NCBI GenBank assembly: GCA_017449265.1
Contig: JAFSJW010000039.1
Location: forward strand, 1-64,000
Origin: Treponema sp.
GTDB lineage: Bacteria > Spirochaetota > Spirochaetia > Treponematales > Treponemataceae
DNA length: 64,000 nucleotides
Direction: 5' to 3'
Below the pieces are notes generated by a model. It did not search any database, had not been told where the DNA came from, and saw nothing but the letters and a program-made list of their open reading frames with translations. Positions within the stretch are counted from its first letter, which is position 1; each line of letters starts with the position of its first letter. The translations under genes and the position numbers were made by a program. Below are positions 16,025-25,056 of the stretch, piece by piece.

Positions 16025-18556
16025 TTATTCCATAAGGTAATTGAAATCCGCTTCTTCGCTTTGTCCTTCCTGAACCTCATCTTGTTCTTCCGTAACTTTT
16101 TCCTCATCAAGATTGAATGAAAGCGGCTCGTCGTCCGGAACAAGGAATTCCGTGGCGAAGCCAGCTTTGTACAAATCTTTTTCAAGGCGCATGACGGCGA
16201 GCGAGCGTACGGTAAGTGTGGGCGAGTGGACGGTACATTCTTCCGTAGGCTCAGTCCCTTCAAGATACCAGAGCGTAACTTTCCTGTCGCAGTCCTCAGT
16301 TGGAATCATACCGCTCGTTGCGCAGACCGTTGCGGCTACAACACCGCCCGCTGGTTTTTGGAAGTCCTTGTAAGGAAGCCCCTCATGTGCTTTGCGCATG
16401 AACTCTGTGACAGCAGGTCCTGCCAGTGTTGAGCCTGTGAGCTGGAGTCCGAGCGACTGACCGGGCTTGTCGAACCCGAACCAGAAAGCTGCTGTGTAGT
16501 ACGGCGTGTATGTGACTGCCCATGCGTCAGCCCAGTTCTGAGTCGTTCCTGTTTTTCCTGCGGCTGGAATAGTGTAGCGCGAGCCGTCCTCACGCTTGTA
16601 CTGGAATTTCGTTCCGCTTGCCGTTGGAGCTGCCAGCGTTCCGGAGCGCACGGTGTTTTCAAGAATCTGCGTCATAACATACGCGGTTTGCGGAGAAATA
16701 ACCTGATTTGAGTTTCCGCGCGTTTTTTGTTTTTCCCTCAAGTCTCTTTCCGGGTTAAGGATTATGTTACCGTTTTTGTCCTCAACATTCCTGATAGCAA
16801 TAGGCGTTACGTTCTTTCCGTTGTTTGCGAACACACAATATGCGCGGGCAATCTCAATCGGGCGCACGGAACATACGCCAAGCCCGATTGGGTAGCCTGG
16901 AACGAACGCGCGGGAAGGAATTTCCTCTTCTGGAATGCCTAGAAGCGCGATAGCCCTGTCAATAGCCGCGTCGAATCCTATTCCGTCAAGGATTTTAAGC
17001 GATGGAACGTTCATGGAGTGCGCAAGGGCGTACCAAAGCTCCACATCTCCTTTCCATTCACCGCGGAAATTCTGCGGTATGTAGGGTTTTCCGTCCGGAG
17101 TGTGAAATACAACTGGCGTGTCCGAAATTATAGAGCCGGCTGTAAACTGGCGAGAATCAATAGCCGCGCTGTAGTAAAGCGGCTTGAATGACGAGCCGGG
17201 CTGAACTTTTGCCTGCACCGCACGGATAAACTGGTTCTCGCTGTCAAATTTGCTTCCGCCCACAAGCGAAGTGATATAGCCTGTATCGTTCTCAAGGGCA
17301 ACCATCGTCCCTTCAATAGTATTTTTTCCTACATTTGATTTTGCTATTGCGTTTGATTTGTTGACTATGCCCATTTTGAGCGTGTCTATTCCGAACATAA
17401 GCGACATAACATCAACAATCGGATTTATTGTGTTCGTGTAAGTGTTCATGGATATTGTTTCGTTGCGCTGCTGGGAGAGCTTTATTCCTCTCAGGTTGAA
17501 AGTGAGGATTAAAAGTTCCGAAAGCGGAGTGTATGTTCTGAGCGCAGAATTTGACCGCTCCGTGCTTACTCTCTGGTAAGTCTTGTTTGCCTGTGCGATG
17601 TATTTATCCAGGGACTCTTGTGCCGCAGCCTGGTTTTTCAGGTTCAGAGTGGTGTTTACAGTAAAGCCTGATGTGTATATGTCGTCGGTTCCGTAAATCA
17701 TGCTGCCAAGCTCCCTGCGCACATACTCTGAGAACCAGGGAGCTTTGTCGTCATGGCTGAACACAGCTGCGCTTGAAGTCCTTGTGTAGTCGAATGTGGC
17801 CCAGTAGTCCTCATAGGACTCGTCCGCCTCTTCTTGTGTCAGGTAGCCAGAAGCGACCATTTTTTTCAGTACATCCTGCTGCCTGTCCATAGCTCGTTCT
17901 GGATGCTCAAACGGATTGTAGTATGCGGGGTTTGACAGCTGGACGACGAGAATTGCCGCCTCAGCGGGCGTTATTGTAGATGCGTCATGCCCGAAGTAAT
18001 ACTTGCATGCTGCGCTAACTCCGTAAGTTCCGCCTCCGAAATAGATTTTGTTCAGGTAAAGCTCCATGATTTCGTCTTTTGAGTAGCGGCGCTCCATCTG
18101 AATGGCCCACCACAGCTCCTTGAGCTTTCGCTTGTAGCTCATTTCCGTCCTGTCGCAATAGAGCGTTCCTGCAATCTGCTGCGTGAGCGTGGAGCCTCCG
18201 CCCAAGTTTTTGTTCAGAATTTGTCCGATTAAAGCGCGGAAGAGGGCGAAGATATTGAATCCTGGATGGCTGTAAAAATTTTTGTCTTCTCTTGAGAGAA
18301 GAGCCTCAATCATCTGATGCGGAAGTTTTTTTATGCTTATGATTTCGCGTTTTTCTTCGCTAGCAAACTCAGTTATAAGCTCCCCGTTTATGTCAAGGAG
18401 CTTTGTAGGAAGTGCAGTCGAGAACTCTATGAACTGCTCGTTGTCTTTTATATATTTGGTGGTTGAAAGCGCGTATCCTAAAAGAGAGCCGAAAAGGAGG
18501 GCGAAGAATAAAAGTACTGAAATTGCAATTATGAACGGAAATTTTGTTTTCACCAT
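16025..18556 (-). CDS. Penicillin-binding protein 1A (bifunctional peptidoglycan synthase)
   Basis: 843 residues. A membrane anchor spans residues 8-30. The GT51 glycosyltransferase covers about 55-225 with catalytic Glu90 in REDKNFYSHPG, GGGSTLTQQ at 119-127 and ELYLNKIYFG at 165-174. The transpeptidase domain has its SxxK nucleophile at Ser455 (GSSFK), SMN at 514-516 and KTGT at 668-671. The acidic C-terminal tail is low-complexity. It polymerises and crosslinks peptidoglycan at the inner membrane. The start codon has no strong ribosome site. Upstream on the same strand lies a terminator for the preceding gene, so it is probably transcribed alone. Confidence 0.93.
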   Translation of the reverse strand: MVKTKFPFIIAISVLLFFALLFGSLLGYALSTTKYIKDNEQFIEFSTALPTKLLDINGELITEFASEEKREIISIKKLPHQMIEALLSREDKNFYSHPGFNIFALFRALIGQILNKNLGGGSTLTQQIAGTLYCDRTEMSYKRKLKELWWAIQMERRYSKDEIMELYLNKIYFGGGTYGVSAACKYYFGHDASTITPAEAAILVVQLSNPAYYNPFEHPERAMDRQQDVLKKMVASGYLTQEEADESYEDYWATFDYTRTSSAAVFSHDDKAPWFSEYVRRELGSMIYGTDDIYTSGFTVNTTLNLKNQAAAQESLDKYIAQANKTYQRVSTERSNSALRTYTPLSELLILTFNLRGIKLSQQRNETISMNTYTNTINPIVDVMSLMFGIDTLKMGIVNKSNAIAKSNVGKNTIEGTMVALENDTGYITSLVGGSKFDSENQFIRAVQAKVQPGSSFKPLYYSAAIDSRQFTAGSIISDTPVVFHTPDGKPYIPQNFRGEWKGDVELWYALAHSMNVPSLKILDGIGFDAAIDRAIALLGIPEEEIPSRAFVPGYPIGLGVCSVRPIEIARAYCVFANNGKNVTPIAIRNVEDKNGNIILNPERDLREKQKTRGNSNQVISPQTAYVMTQILENTVRSGTLAAPTASGTKFQYKREDGSRYTIPAAGKTGTTQNWADAWAVTYTPYYTAAFWFGFDKPGQSLGLQLTGSTLAGPAVTEFMRKAHEGLPYKDFQKPAGGVVAATVCATSGMIPTEDCDRKVTLWYLEGTEPTEECTVHSPTLTVRSLAVMRLEKDLYKAGFATEFLVPDDEPLSFNLDEEKVTEEQDEVQEGQSEEADFNYLME

Positions 18557-18622
18557 AAATTATAGAATAAATTTTTACTTGTGTTTTGTCAAAAGACCTT
18601 GCGGGAAAATTGTTGTTTTTAT

Positions 18623-18649
18623 CAAAAAAAAAGCCGGCTAAAAGCCGGC
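18623..18649 (-). terminator. Rho-independent terminator of the PEGA-like gene
   Basis: On the minus strand GCCGGC, loop TTTTA, GCCGGC and then nine T. It lies 150 bases past the end of the gene at 18799-19785. The 130 bases between them hold no ORF and only a palindromic-repeat fragment near 18781. Confidence 0.85.
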
Positions 18650-18780
18650 AGTGCCATCAGGCAGTCGAACGACAATGGGTGGGAGGGGATAATTGAACGT
18701 CCGACTTTTATATTATCGTCTGGGACATCGAAATTCTTTAATATTTTGAAATGAACAGAATCGAATGAGCTTTTGATTAT

Positions 18781-18810
18781 TAGACGTGTTCGGAAAAATC
18801 AGTTTTCCTG
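18781..18810. repeat. Dispersed CTGTTCGGAAAC palindrome, partial copy
   Basis: TAGACGTGTTCGGAAAAATCAGTTTTCC matches the first two thirds of the 43-base palindrome seen at 42046 and 56329. The stop codon and the residues Q-E-N of the minus-strand protein ending at 18799 lie inside it. Confidence 0.65.
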
Positions 18811-19785
18811 AATTGATGCGTCCATAGTCAGATTTACGATATATGAGCGTCCTTTTTCTGCTGAGATTGATTTTATTACATCATAATCGCCGATTGTGAA
18901 CTTGATTATGTGCTCTCCGCTAGTTACGGCGAATTCTGCCCGGTTGTTCTCGATGGGCTTATTGTCAAGAAGAATCTCAGCGTTTTTAGGGCATATAATC
19001 TGGAGCGTAGGCTCTATTCCGCGCAAAAGCATGGGAAGAGTCGTGACCCTGCCTTTTTCTATGCGGAATGTCCTTACCTCGTTCCTGTAAAAGTCGCTTA
19101 CAAGCGATAAATGATGCTCGCCTGACGAAAGAAAAATCTTGTCCGAAAGTGATTTTTTCTCATCGTCAATATATATGGAAAAGTCCTCGTCGGACGGGGC
19201 GGGCGAGAAGTCAAGCGCAAGAATGCCCTTGTCCATGATTACGGCCTGCACGGACAATTCAAGCTGGACTTTTTCGTATGCGCGGATTTCTGCGCGTCGG
19301 TCATCGCTCTGCCTCAATCTGAAAAAGACAAAATTCTTGTTCGTATTCGGAATTGCATCGATTTTAGATGAGTAGGGGCTTTCTTTTATGTTGAAGTCCT
19401 GTGTGAGCGGAATGTAGATTGTGTGCGTAAAGCCTTGCGGCACCAGCTCTTCCGAAAGACGCTCGCCTGAGTAGTCCGTGCGTCTTTCCGTTGGCGTCTG
19501 GCGTATGTTGTCGAACACGGAGTAGAGGAGAAAATCTTTTTTTGATGCGATTTCCTCTGGAATTTTCATATTGATTTTAAGACCTGTGACGAAAGTTTTG
19601 TCCGCAGGGAGCGTGATACACAGCGCATCGTTAAGCCCCACGGTCACGGACACCGTTTCTGAAAGTTCTCCGACAGCCACGGGAAAAAGCTTTTTAACCT
19701 TGAAGCTCTCCCCGGAGGCGTGGACGGTGCCGATGAGAAAAAAGAACGATAACAGATAAACCACGCGGAAAAAACTTTTCATCAT
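18799..19785 (-). CDS. Secreted PEGA-like domain protein
   Basis: 328 residues with a signal peptide (residues 1-24, ending GTVHASGES). Residues 30-180 are a beta-rich domain without a clear match. The C-terminal part contains two short PEGA-like repeats: FSIYIDDEKKSLSDKIFLSSGEHHLSL and EILLDNKPIENNRAEFAVTSGEHIIKF. PEGA repeats occur on surface or periplasmic proteins and are thought to fold as small beta sandwiches. The last residues are encoded by a dispersed palindrome. It is followed downstream by a strong terminator, and the M23 peptidase gene is upstream on the same strand. Function unknown. Confidence 0.6.
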   Translation of the reverse strand: MMKSFFRVVYLLSFFFLIGTVHASGESFKVKKLFPVAVGELSETVSVTVGLNDALCITLPADKTFVTGLKINMKIPEEIASKKDFLLYSVFDNIRQTPTERRTDYSGERLSEELVPQGFTHTIYIPLTQDFNIKESPYSSKIDAIPNTNKNFVFFRLRQSDDRRAEIRAYEKVQLELSVQAVIMDKGILALDFSPAPSDEDFSIYIDDEKKSLSDKIFLSSGEHHLSLVSDFYRNEVRTFRIEKGRVTTLPMLLRGIEPTLQIICPKNAEILLDNKPIENNRAEFAVTSGEHIIKFTIGDYDVIKSISAEKGRSYIVNLTMDASIQEN

Positions 19786-19857
19786 AAAAAAGTATAACCA
19801 AGAAGTCTTACAAAGTCTATAAAATGACTTGCTGTAACCAAATTGTCCGAAAGACTG

Positions 19858-20880
19858 TCACTTTTTTAGAAAAGAGCTTGGGTCCTTTGGGGTTTCGCCC
19901 TCGTGAATCTCAAAGTGAAGGTGCGGTCCTGTGCTCATGCCAGTCGTTCCAACAAGACCGATAGTCTGGCCTGTGCGGACTTTTTCATCCTTTTTCACAT
20001 TGATTTTTGACAAGTGCGCGTACAGGCTGGACTTCTCCCCGGAATGCCGTATGGTTATGTAGTTTCCGTAGACCGCGCTGAATCCTGCCTCCGTCACTGT
20101 CCCGGCTTTCGTTGCGAACACTTCCGAGCCTTCTGGGGCAGCAAGGTCTATTCCGTTGTGCATTTTCCATTCGCCTGAAATTGGGCTTGTCCTGTAGCCG
20201 AAAGGAGAAGTTATGACTTTCTTGCTGAGCGGAAGAACCATACCTTTGTCGTGGAAAAAATAAAGTATCGTTCCGTAGAAATTGGCGGAGTCTGGGCGTG
20301 ATTTTCCGTTCATATCCACGATGTTGATTTTTGGAAGATAATAAAAAGTTTTTCCGTCAATAGAGATTTTTTCTGTGTCTTCATTTATTTCTTTTGAATA
20401 AGTCTGGGAAAGAAGTATTTCGAGCGAATTTACCGGTGTTTCTCGCAGAAAAATTCCTTGTCTTACAGATATAATCAGTTTGTCGCCCGCCGATATGTCG
20501 TCGGGGTTTTCGAGACAGTTCAGAGTTGCGACGGTGGAATGTTTCTGGTTCAGGTGAGAGGCAATTTGCGGAAATCCTTTTCCTCCTTTAAGGTCATCTT
20601 TTTTTACCGTGTATGTATAAAATTTGTGCTTAGGCTTTTCTCCGCGGAAAGTTGCCCTGGACGCAGTTTCCATTTCCAAGTCGAATTTTTCGAGAAGCTC
20701 GTTCTGAGCTTTTGCATTTGATTTTTCCTCATCGCTCATCTTTCGTAAAATCTTGGCATGAAGTAAATTCGGAATTTCCGTAAAATCCGATGAACTGAAC
20801 TTTTGTATCTCAGCGGAGCTTACGGATGCTAACATAATTACTGAGAGAATAAAAATCGATAAACTTAATTTTTTTTTCAT
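19858..20880 (-). CDS. M23 zinc endopeptidase with LysM-like domain (periplasmic)
   Basis: 340 residues starting at MKKKLSLSIF (ATG 20880); an upstream in-frame start would overlap the preceding gene. The signal peptide ends near ASVSSAEI. Residues 85-145 (YTVKKDDLKGG...NPDDISAGDKLIISV) resemble a LysM module. The catalytic M23 domain covers 225-335, with MHNGIDLAAP giving zinc His and Asp, YAHLSK, and HLHFEIH giving the remaining ligands. Such enzymes cut peptidoglycan crosslinks or activate amidases during cell growth and division. The small membrane protein gene lies ten bases upstream, so they probably share a transcript. Confidence 0.88.
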   Translation of the reverse strand: MKKKLSLSIFILSVIMLASVSSAEIQKFSSSDFTEIPNLLHAKILRKMSDEEKSNAKAQNELLEKFDLEMETASRATFRGEKPKHKFYTYTVKKDDLKGGKGFPQIASHLNQKHSTVATLNCLENPDDISAGDKLIISVRQGIFLRETPVNSLEILLSQTYSKEINEDTEKISIDGKTFYYLPKINIVDMNGKSRPDSANFYGTILYFFHDKGMVLPLSKKVITSPFGYRTSPISGEWKMHNGIDLAAPEGSEVFATKAGTVTEAGFSAVYGNYITIRHSGEKSSLYAHLSKINVKKDEKVRTGQTIGLVGTTGMSTGPHLHFEIHEGETPKDPSSFLKK

Positions 20881-20890
20881 AGACAAAACC

Positions 20891-21262
20891 TTATTTTTTG
20901 AATGCGACAAGCCCGTAGAGAAAAATCATCGCAATAAGAACTGGTAACGCAAAAAAGCGTTTTCCTGCGAATACAAGGGCGGCGCAAAGCGAAATTCCGC
21001 CAGCCACTATCAAAAATTTCAAAAGGGACTTTGCGAATGATTTTACGCCTGATTTTTTTATTGACCTTGCGATAAGAGCAAGAACAACACCAGCCGCAAC
21101 GACAAGGATGAACAAGGTGTATGCGCGTGGCGATGAAGTGGCGAATTTCCACAAAGGGAAAACAACGAGCGCTCCCGCTCCGGCGCACAGAAAAAGGAGC
21201 AGAAGGAGCTTTGAAGCTGTTAGGAAAAGATTTTTATATCCAAGAATGATTTTTTTTATCAT
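20891..21262 (-). CDS. Small multi-pass membrane protein, unknown
   Basis: 123 residues with about four hydrophobic segments (near 13-35, 46-64, 80-100 and 104-120) joined by short basic loops (KKSGVKSFAKS). It has no charged residues inside the membrane segments and no known motif. It starts with MIKKIILGYKNLF. It directly precedes the M23 peptidase gene on the minus strand (ten-base gap). Function unknown. Confidence 0.55.
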   Translation of the reverse strand: MIKKIILGYKNLFLTASKLLLLLFLCAGAGALVVFPLWKFATSSPRAYTLFILVVAAGVVLALIARSIKKSGVKSFAKSLLKFLIVAGGISLCAALVFAGKRFFALPVLIAMIFLYGLVAFKK

Positions 21263-21380
21263 TCAAAAAGTTTACATCATCGGACAGAAAAAAGCAAAAA
21301 AAAACAGGCCGAATTTGAAGCGATTGCTCACAAATGCGACCTGCCAAGACTGTTTCAAGCAGCTTAGGCTTGTGCCAAAA

Positions 21381-21554
21381 TTAAGCCTCAGAAATTGCAG
21401 AAGCCGGGCAAACAGAAGCGCAAGTTCCGCAGCTCAAGCATTTTGAAGCGTCAATCTCGCGGTGTCCGCCATTCTCGGCGATTGCTCCAACCGGGCAGTC
21501 AGGCTCGCAAGTTCCGCAGTTTACACAAGTTCCAGCATCAATTTTGTATGCCAT
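21381..21554 (-). CDS. 2[4Fe-4S] ferredoxin
   Basis: 57 residues from ATG 21554 (MAYKIDAG), supported by GAGAGGTATTAAAG just upstream; the longer frame has no ribosome site. Two clusters are clear: Cys10, 13, 16, 20 and Cys39, 42, 45, 49, each CxxCxxCxxxC followed by Pro. This is the clostridial-type low-potential electron carrier, used with pyruvate:ferredoxin oxidoreductase and hydrogenases in anaerobes. It is transcribed alone, divergent from cobJ. The 80 bases after its stop contain AAGCCT/AGGCTT arms that may form a weak terminator. Confidence 0.93.
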   Translation of the reverse strand: MAYKIDAGTCVNCGTCEPDCPVGAIAENGGHREIDASKCLSCGTCASVCPASAISEA

Positions 21555-21792
21555 CTTTAATACCTCTCTGAATTGTTTCTTGGCGGCTCTTAAACCCATG
21601 TTCTTGATGCCGCCTGATTGCTACAAAATATGCAGCAACTCTTTTATTGGTGATAATTTCTAAAAACAGAATCTTTCAGAAATTTCCTTTTGTTAGTTTA
21701 TCATCTTTAACCGAAAAAACAAGAAAATTTTTCTCTTTTTGAAACGATTTAGAATTTGATAACATTTGTAAATTTGAACTAACAGTATGGAT

Positions 21793-21831
21793 TAGAGCTG
21801 CTCGGAAAGTTCGGTTTTCTGAACAGCTCTA
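21793..21831. repeat. Dispersed CTGTTCGGAAAC palindrome in the cobJ leader
   Basis: TAGAGCTGCTCGGAAAG and GGTTTTCTGAACAGCTCTA form an imperfect stem of about 17 pairs. It lies in the divergent region between the ferredoxin and cobJ genes, 26 bases before ATG 21857. Here it cannot be a terminator of a flanking plus-strand gene. Confidence 0.75.
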
Positions 21832-21856
21832 TTGATTTTTATGATATAATTCGGGC

Positions 21857-22597
21857 ATGAAAAAGATTTTTGTCGTAGGAATAGGTCCAGGAAAAAAAGA
21901 CTGCATGACATTTGAGGCGGCCGCCGCCCTTGAAAAGTCAGAGGTAATAGTCGGGTACTCAAAATATGTGGAGCTTGTGCGCTCTTATTTTCCATCCGCA
22001 GAATTTTTCCAGAACGGCATGACGGGCGAGGTTTCCCGTTGCCGCCATGCGCTGGAGCTTGCCAGCTCAGGTCGAACGGTGGCCGTCGTATGCTCGGGCG
22101 ATTCTGGCGTGTACGGAATGGCGGCTCTTGTTCTGGAGCTTTCTGTGCAGTTTCCGTCCGTGGAGATAGAAATTGTCACAGGCGTTACGGCTGCCTTGGG
22201 CGGCTCTGCTTTACTCGGCTCTCCGCTTACTGTTGATTTTTGCGTAATCTCGCTGAGCAATATTCTTATGAGTCAGGAAAAAATCGAAAAAAAACTCCGT
22301 TCCGCAGCTTCCGCTGATTTTACGATTGTTCTTTACAACCCTATGAGTAAAAGCCGCCCTGATACGCTCAAAAAAGCCTGCGACATCCTGCTTGAGATTC
22401 TTCCGCCGCAAACTCCTTGCGGCTGGGTAAGAAACATTGCGCGCGAGGGTGAAGAATGCCGCATATGCACTCTCGGCGAACTTGGAGGCGAGAATCTTGA
22501 TATGTTCTGCACCGTTTTCATCGGAAACTCATCGATGCGCATAGTCGAGGGGGGCGGGCGAAAATGGCTCGTCCAGCCGCGCGGATACGGTGTCTGA
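21857..22597 (+). CDS. cobJ: Precorrin-3B C17-methyltransferase
   Basis: 246 residues of the CobJ/CbiH family. VGIGPG (residues 6-11) and MTFEAAAALEKSEVIVGY make the S-adenosylmethionine pocket, with CSGDSGVYGMA near 80-90 and YNPMSKSRPD near 160. The enzyme methylates C17 and contracts the corrin ring on the way to cobalamin. No other cob/cbi gene is adjacent; the only partner in the window is cobK at 35821. Corrin genes here are therefore scattered, unlike the usual operon. A dispersed palindrome sits in its leader and another right after the gene. Confidence 0.9.
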   Translation: MKKIFVVGIGPGKKDCMTFEAAAALEKSEVIVGYSKYVELVRSYFPSAEFFQNGMTGEVSRCRHALELASSGRTVAVVCSGDSGVYGMAALVLELSVQFPSVEIEIVTGVTAALGGSALLGSPLTVDFCVISLSNILMSQEKIEKKLRSAASADFTIVLYNPMSKSRPDTLKKACDILLEILPPQTPCGWVRNIAREGEECRICTLGELGGENLDMFCTVFIGNSSMRIVEGGGRKWLVQPRGYGV

Positions 22598-22642
22598 GCC
22601 TGTGCGGGCAGGACTGCGATATTCAGAAATTGACAAAACTAT

Positions 22643-22686
22643 AATAGAGCTGTTCGGAAACTTCATTTTTCCGAACAGCTCTATTA
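22643..22686. repeat. Dispersed CTGTTCGGAAAC palindrome, likely bidirectional terminator
   Basis: AATAGAGCTGTTCGGAAA and TTTCCGAACAGCTCTATT form a near-perfect stem with a short loop, followed by TATTTT. It is the cleanest copy of this family. It separates cobJ from the minus-strand hsdM remnant. Confidence 0.8.
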
Positions 22687-22688
22687 TT

Positions 22689-22892
22689 TTACGCCGCAAT
22701 TGCTTTGTGCAAGGTCATGTTCATGCAGCCTATTCGGAGCATGTCTGTGTCGGTGTCAAAGCCCGTGAACATCTTATTGTGGAAGTGCTGATTGTTTGTT
22801 TTGTTAGTGAGTTCCTTTGCGTAGTGTTCCTGAATGTATTTTGCGCTTTCGCTGGGGAAGCCCGCAGTTCTCATGGCCGGGTCGATGATTGT
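22689..22892 (-). pseudogene. Type I restriction methyltransferase (hsdM) remnant
   Basis: The frame reads IIDPAMRTAGFPSESAKYI and later NKMFTGFDTDTDMLRIGCMN. These equal the HsdM motif I region (normally DPACGTAGF) and the following conserved NNMFHGFDFDxTMLRIGxMN block. Motif I has lost its Cys-Gly. The catalytic NPPF motif and both protein ends are absent, so about 65 residues remain of the usual 500. Bases 22893-23000 contain no further recognisable hsdM sequence. Together with the hsdS remnants at 698-2158 it shows decay of a former type I system. Confidence 0.7.
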
Positions 22893-23020
22893 GTCTGTTT
22901 TTATCCAGCACAGATGCGTAGTCGTAAGGAGTAGATGCTCTTTTAATGTGAGTACAGCCGATAACAGAGCCGCGATTTTAGCAACGCATTTTCAGTAAAG
23001 ATGTGGTGCGGGCTTTGCGG

Positions 23021-24955
23021 CTATTTAATCTTACTTGAAAGAATATATGTTCTGTCGTCGATTTTTGCCAGAAGCTCCGACTTTGGCATTGGCTTTCCGA
23101 ACAAGTAGCCTTGAAAGTTCTGGCAGCCGATTGACCTTAGGAAGCTGCGCGCTTCGTCCGTCTCAACGCCTTCCGTGAGAGTGCTCATTCCCAAGTCATT
23201 TGCGAGCGACACGATGCTTTTCAGAATTGACCTTGCCTTCTGGTTTCCTGCAAAGTTCGTAAGGAACTTCATGTCAATTTTCATCATGTCAAAATCGTAC
23301 TCTTTGAGGACATTGAGCCCTGAGTAGCCCGCGCCGAAATCATCGAGCCAAATAGCGTACCCGGACAGGCGGAATTTCTTTATTGCTTCTTTCAGACGGT
23401 GGTCGTTTTCGACGAGCGCGCTTTCCGTAATTTCAACATGGATATGCTTTTTTTCGATTCCGTACTTTGCGAGCGTCTTCTCCACTTCCGAAGCAAGGTC
23501 AATCATGTCGAAGTCAAGGCGTGAGAAATTAAGCGAAACAGGGATTATTTTGCGCCCATCCTCCTTCATTTCCTTTATGTCCCTGCACACCCTGTCCACG
23601 ATAGCCATGTCAAGCTTGTGAATCTGGTGGTATTCTTCAAGCGTCTGGATAAAAGCCCCGGGTGAAAGAAATCCGTACTCGGGCGAGTCCCAGCGGGCAA
23701 GGGCCTCAAGTCCGCATAGATGCCCGTTGTTCGAGTCAATCAGGGGCTGGTAGTACACTTTGATTCTTTCACCTTGTATAGCATCGTCAAGATTATTGAT
23801 TATGTACTGCTTCCTGTAGAAATCTGTTTCCATTGACTGATCGTACTCACAGTAATCTTTGCTGAACATCTTCTTGATGCTGTAGCATGCGTACCGCGCG
23901 TGGTCGCAGGCGATAATCGGAGGGGTGTTTCGGTCCGTCGGGCGGAATGCGCCTGTCTTAAGCCCCATTTTTATCTCATACTCGCTTTTCTGCACAAAAT
24001 CATGCAGCACTTTCAGCTTTTTCTGAATGTCAATGTCCTCCGTGAAAATAACGAAGTTGTCATTTGAGAAATAAGCCGTGAGGGCATCTTCAAATGTGGT
24101 TTCGATAAGAGTCGCAAAATCTTTGAGAAACCTGTTTCCTTCCCAGAAACCGTACTTTTCGTTGAAGCTCTTGAAATTCTCCACGTCGAGGAAGAGAAAA
24201 ATGTATTTTGTCACATCAATTGTCTTATCTGCAAGAATCGCAAGGGTCTGGCTTCTGAAATAATTCATGTTGGCAAGTCCTGTGGTTTCGTCGCTTATTG
24301 AGAGCTTTGTCAGAATGTCGTTTGCGTGTCTTAGCTGCTCGTCCTTGTACGCCTCACGGATTTTCTGGTGGTACGAGTGTATGGCGGAGACGAGTATGGC
24401 GATGAAGGCTATCGTAAGGTTTACTTTTGTGGCGTATGTGGCTTCAATCAGCGAGTCGCAGGTTGTGAAGAAAATTATGTACGATATTGACAAGAGCGCG
24501 AGTGAGAAAATCGGTCTGAACACGATGAAAGTGTAGGCGAAAATCGTCATCGTCACGAATGTGATGAACTGCTCTCCTTTTTTGTAGTCAAGCACTGAGA
24601 TAAAAATCCCGAACGCTATTGCGATGAAAGTGAATATGTACTTCACGATTTTTCCCGGAATGCGCGAGCGGAGTTTTTCTTTCAGGTAAATGACAGAGAA
24701 CGCGAACAGGACAGCCGTTGCCAGAAGAAGTATTGTGTATGCCGACAGATGTGCTGTAAGCCATGACGAAGAGCGTTTGTGCTCCCCGAAAATCTGGTTC
24801 AGGACTACGCTCAGAATCATAAAAAGTTCTAGTACGATTATTGTGGACGACACCCAAAGGCTTGAGTGAACGTTTGAGTTTGAAAAATACAGTTCAACAT
24901 ACTCGGAATTTTTTTTAAGCCCGAGAAAATTTTTTATCGTTTCGATAATACGCAT
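23021..24955 (-). CDS. Membrane c-di-GMP phosphodiesterase (degenerate GGDEF + EAL)
   Basis: 644 residues from ATG 24955 (MRIIETIK). Six or so membrane segments lie in residues 30-200 (a 7TM-like sensor of unknown ligand). The GGDEF domain (about 215-370) has FSNDNF where GGDEF should be, so it cannot make c-di-GMP. The EAL domain (about 385-635) keeps GLEALARW, SLNFSRLDF, HVEITES, DDFGAGYSG, KIDMKF and EGVET, so all metal and catalytic positions look intact. It should degrade c-di-GMP, possibly regulated by GTP binding to the dead domain as in other hybrid enzymes. It is transcribed alone. Confidence 0.88.
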   Translation of the reverse strand: MRIIETIKNFLGLKKNSEYVELYFSNSNVHSSLWVSSTIIVLELFMILSVVLNQIFGEHKRSSSWLTAHLSAYTILLLATAVLFAFSVIYLKEKLRSRIPGKIVKYIFTFIAIAFGIFISVLDYKKGEQFITFVTMTIFAYTFIVFRPIFSLALLSISYIIFFTTCDSLIEATYATKVNLTIAFIAILVSAIHSYHQKIREAYKDEQLRHANDILTKLSISDETTGLANMNYFRSQTLAILADKTIDVTKYIFLFLDVENFKSFNEKYGFWEGNRFLKDFATLIETTFEDALTAYFSNDNFVIFTEDIDIQKKLKVLHDFVQKSEYEIKMGLKTGAFRPTDRNTPPIIACDHARYACYSIKKMFSKDYCEYDQSMETDFYRKQYIINNLDDAIQGERIKVYYQPLIDSNNGHLCGLEALARWDSPEYGFLSPGAFIQTLEEYHQIHKLDMAIVDRVCRDIKEMKEDGRKIIPVSLNFSRLDFDMIDLASEVEKTLAKYGIEKKHIHVEITESALVENDHRLKEAIKKFRLSGYAIWLDDFGAGYSGLNVLKEYDFDMMKIDMKFLTNFAGNQKARSILKSIVSLANDLGMSTLTEGVETDEARSFLRSIGCQNFQGYLFGKPMPKSELLAKIDDRTYILSSKIK

Positions 24956-25056
24956 AACTCTATTATTGAACAAAAATCAAAAAAAGTAAAATTTTTCTAA
25001 AAGGACAGGAACGCCAGTCCGTTCTCAATCGGAAAGAAAAGTGCTAGAATGGAAAA

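Noticed and set aside
18650..18780. Possible small RNA between the terminator and the PEGA-like gene
   Set aside because: No promoter or known RNA fold could be seen on either strand; the hairpin is fully explained as a terminator for the PEGA-like gene.
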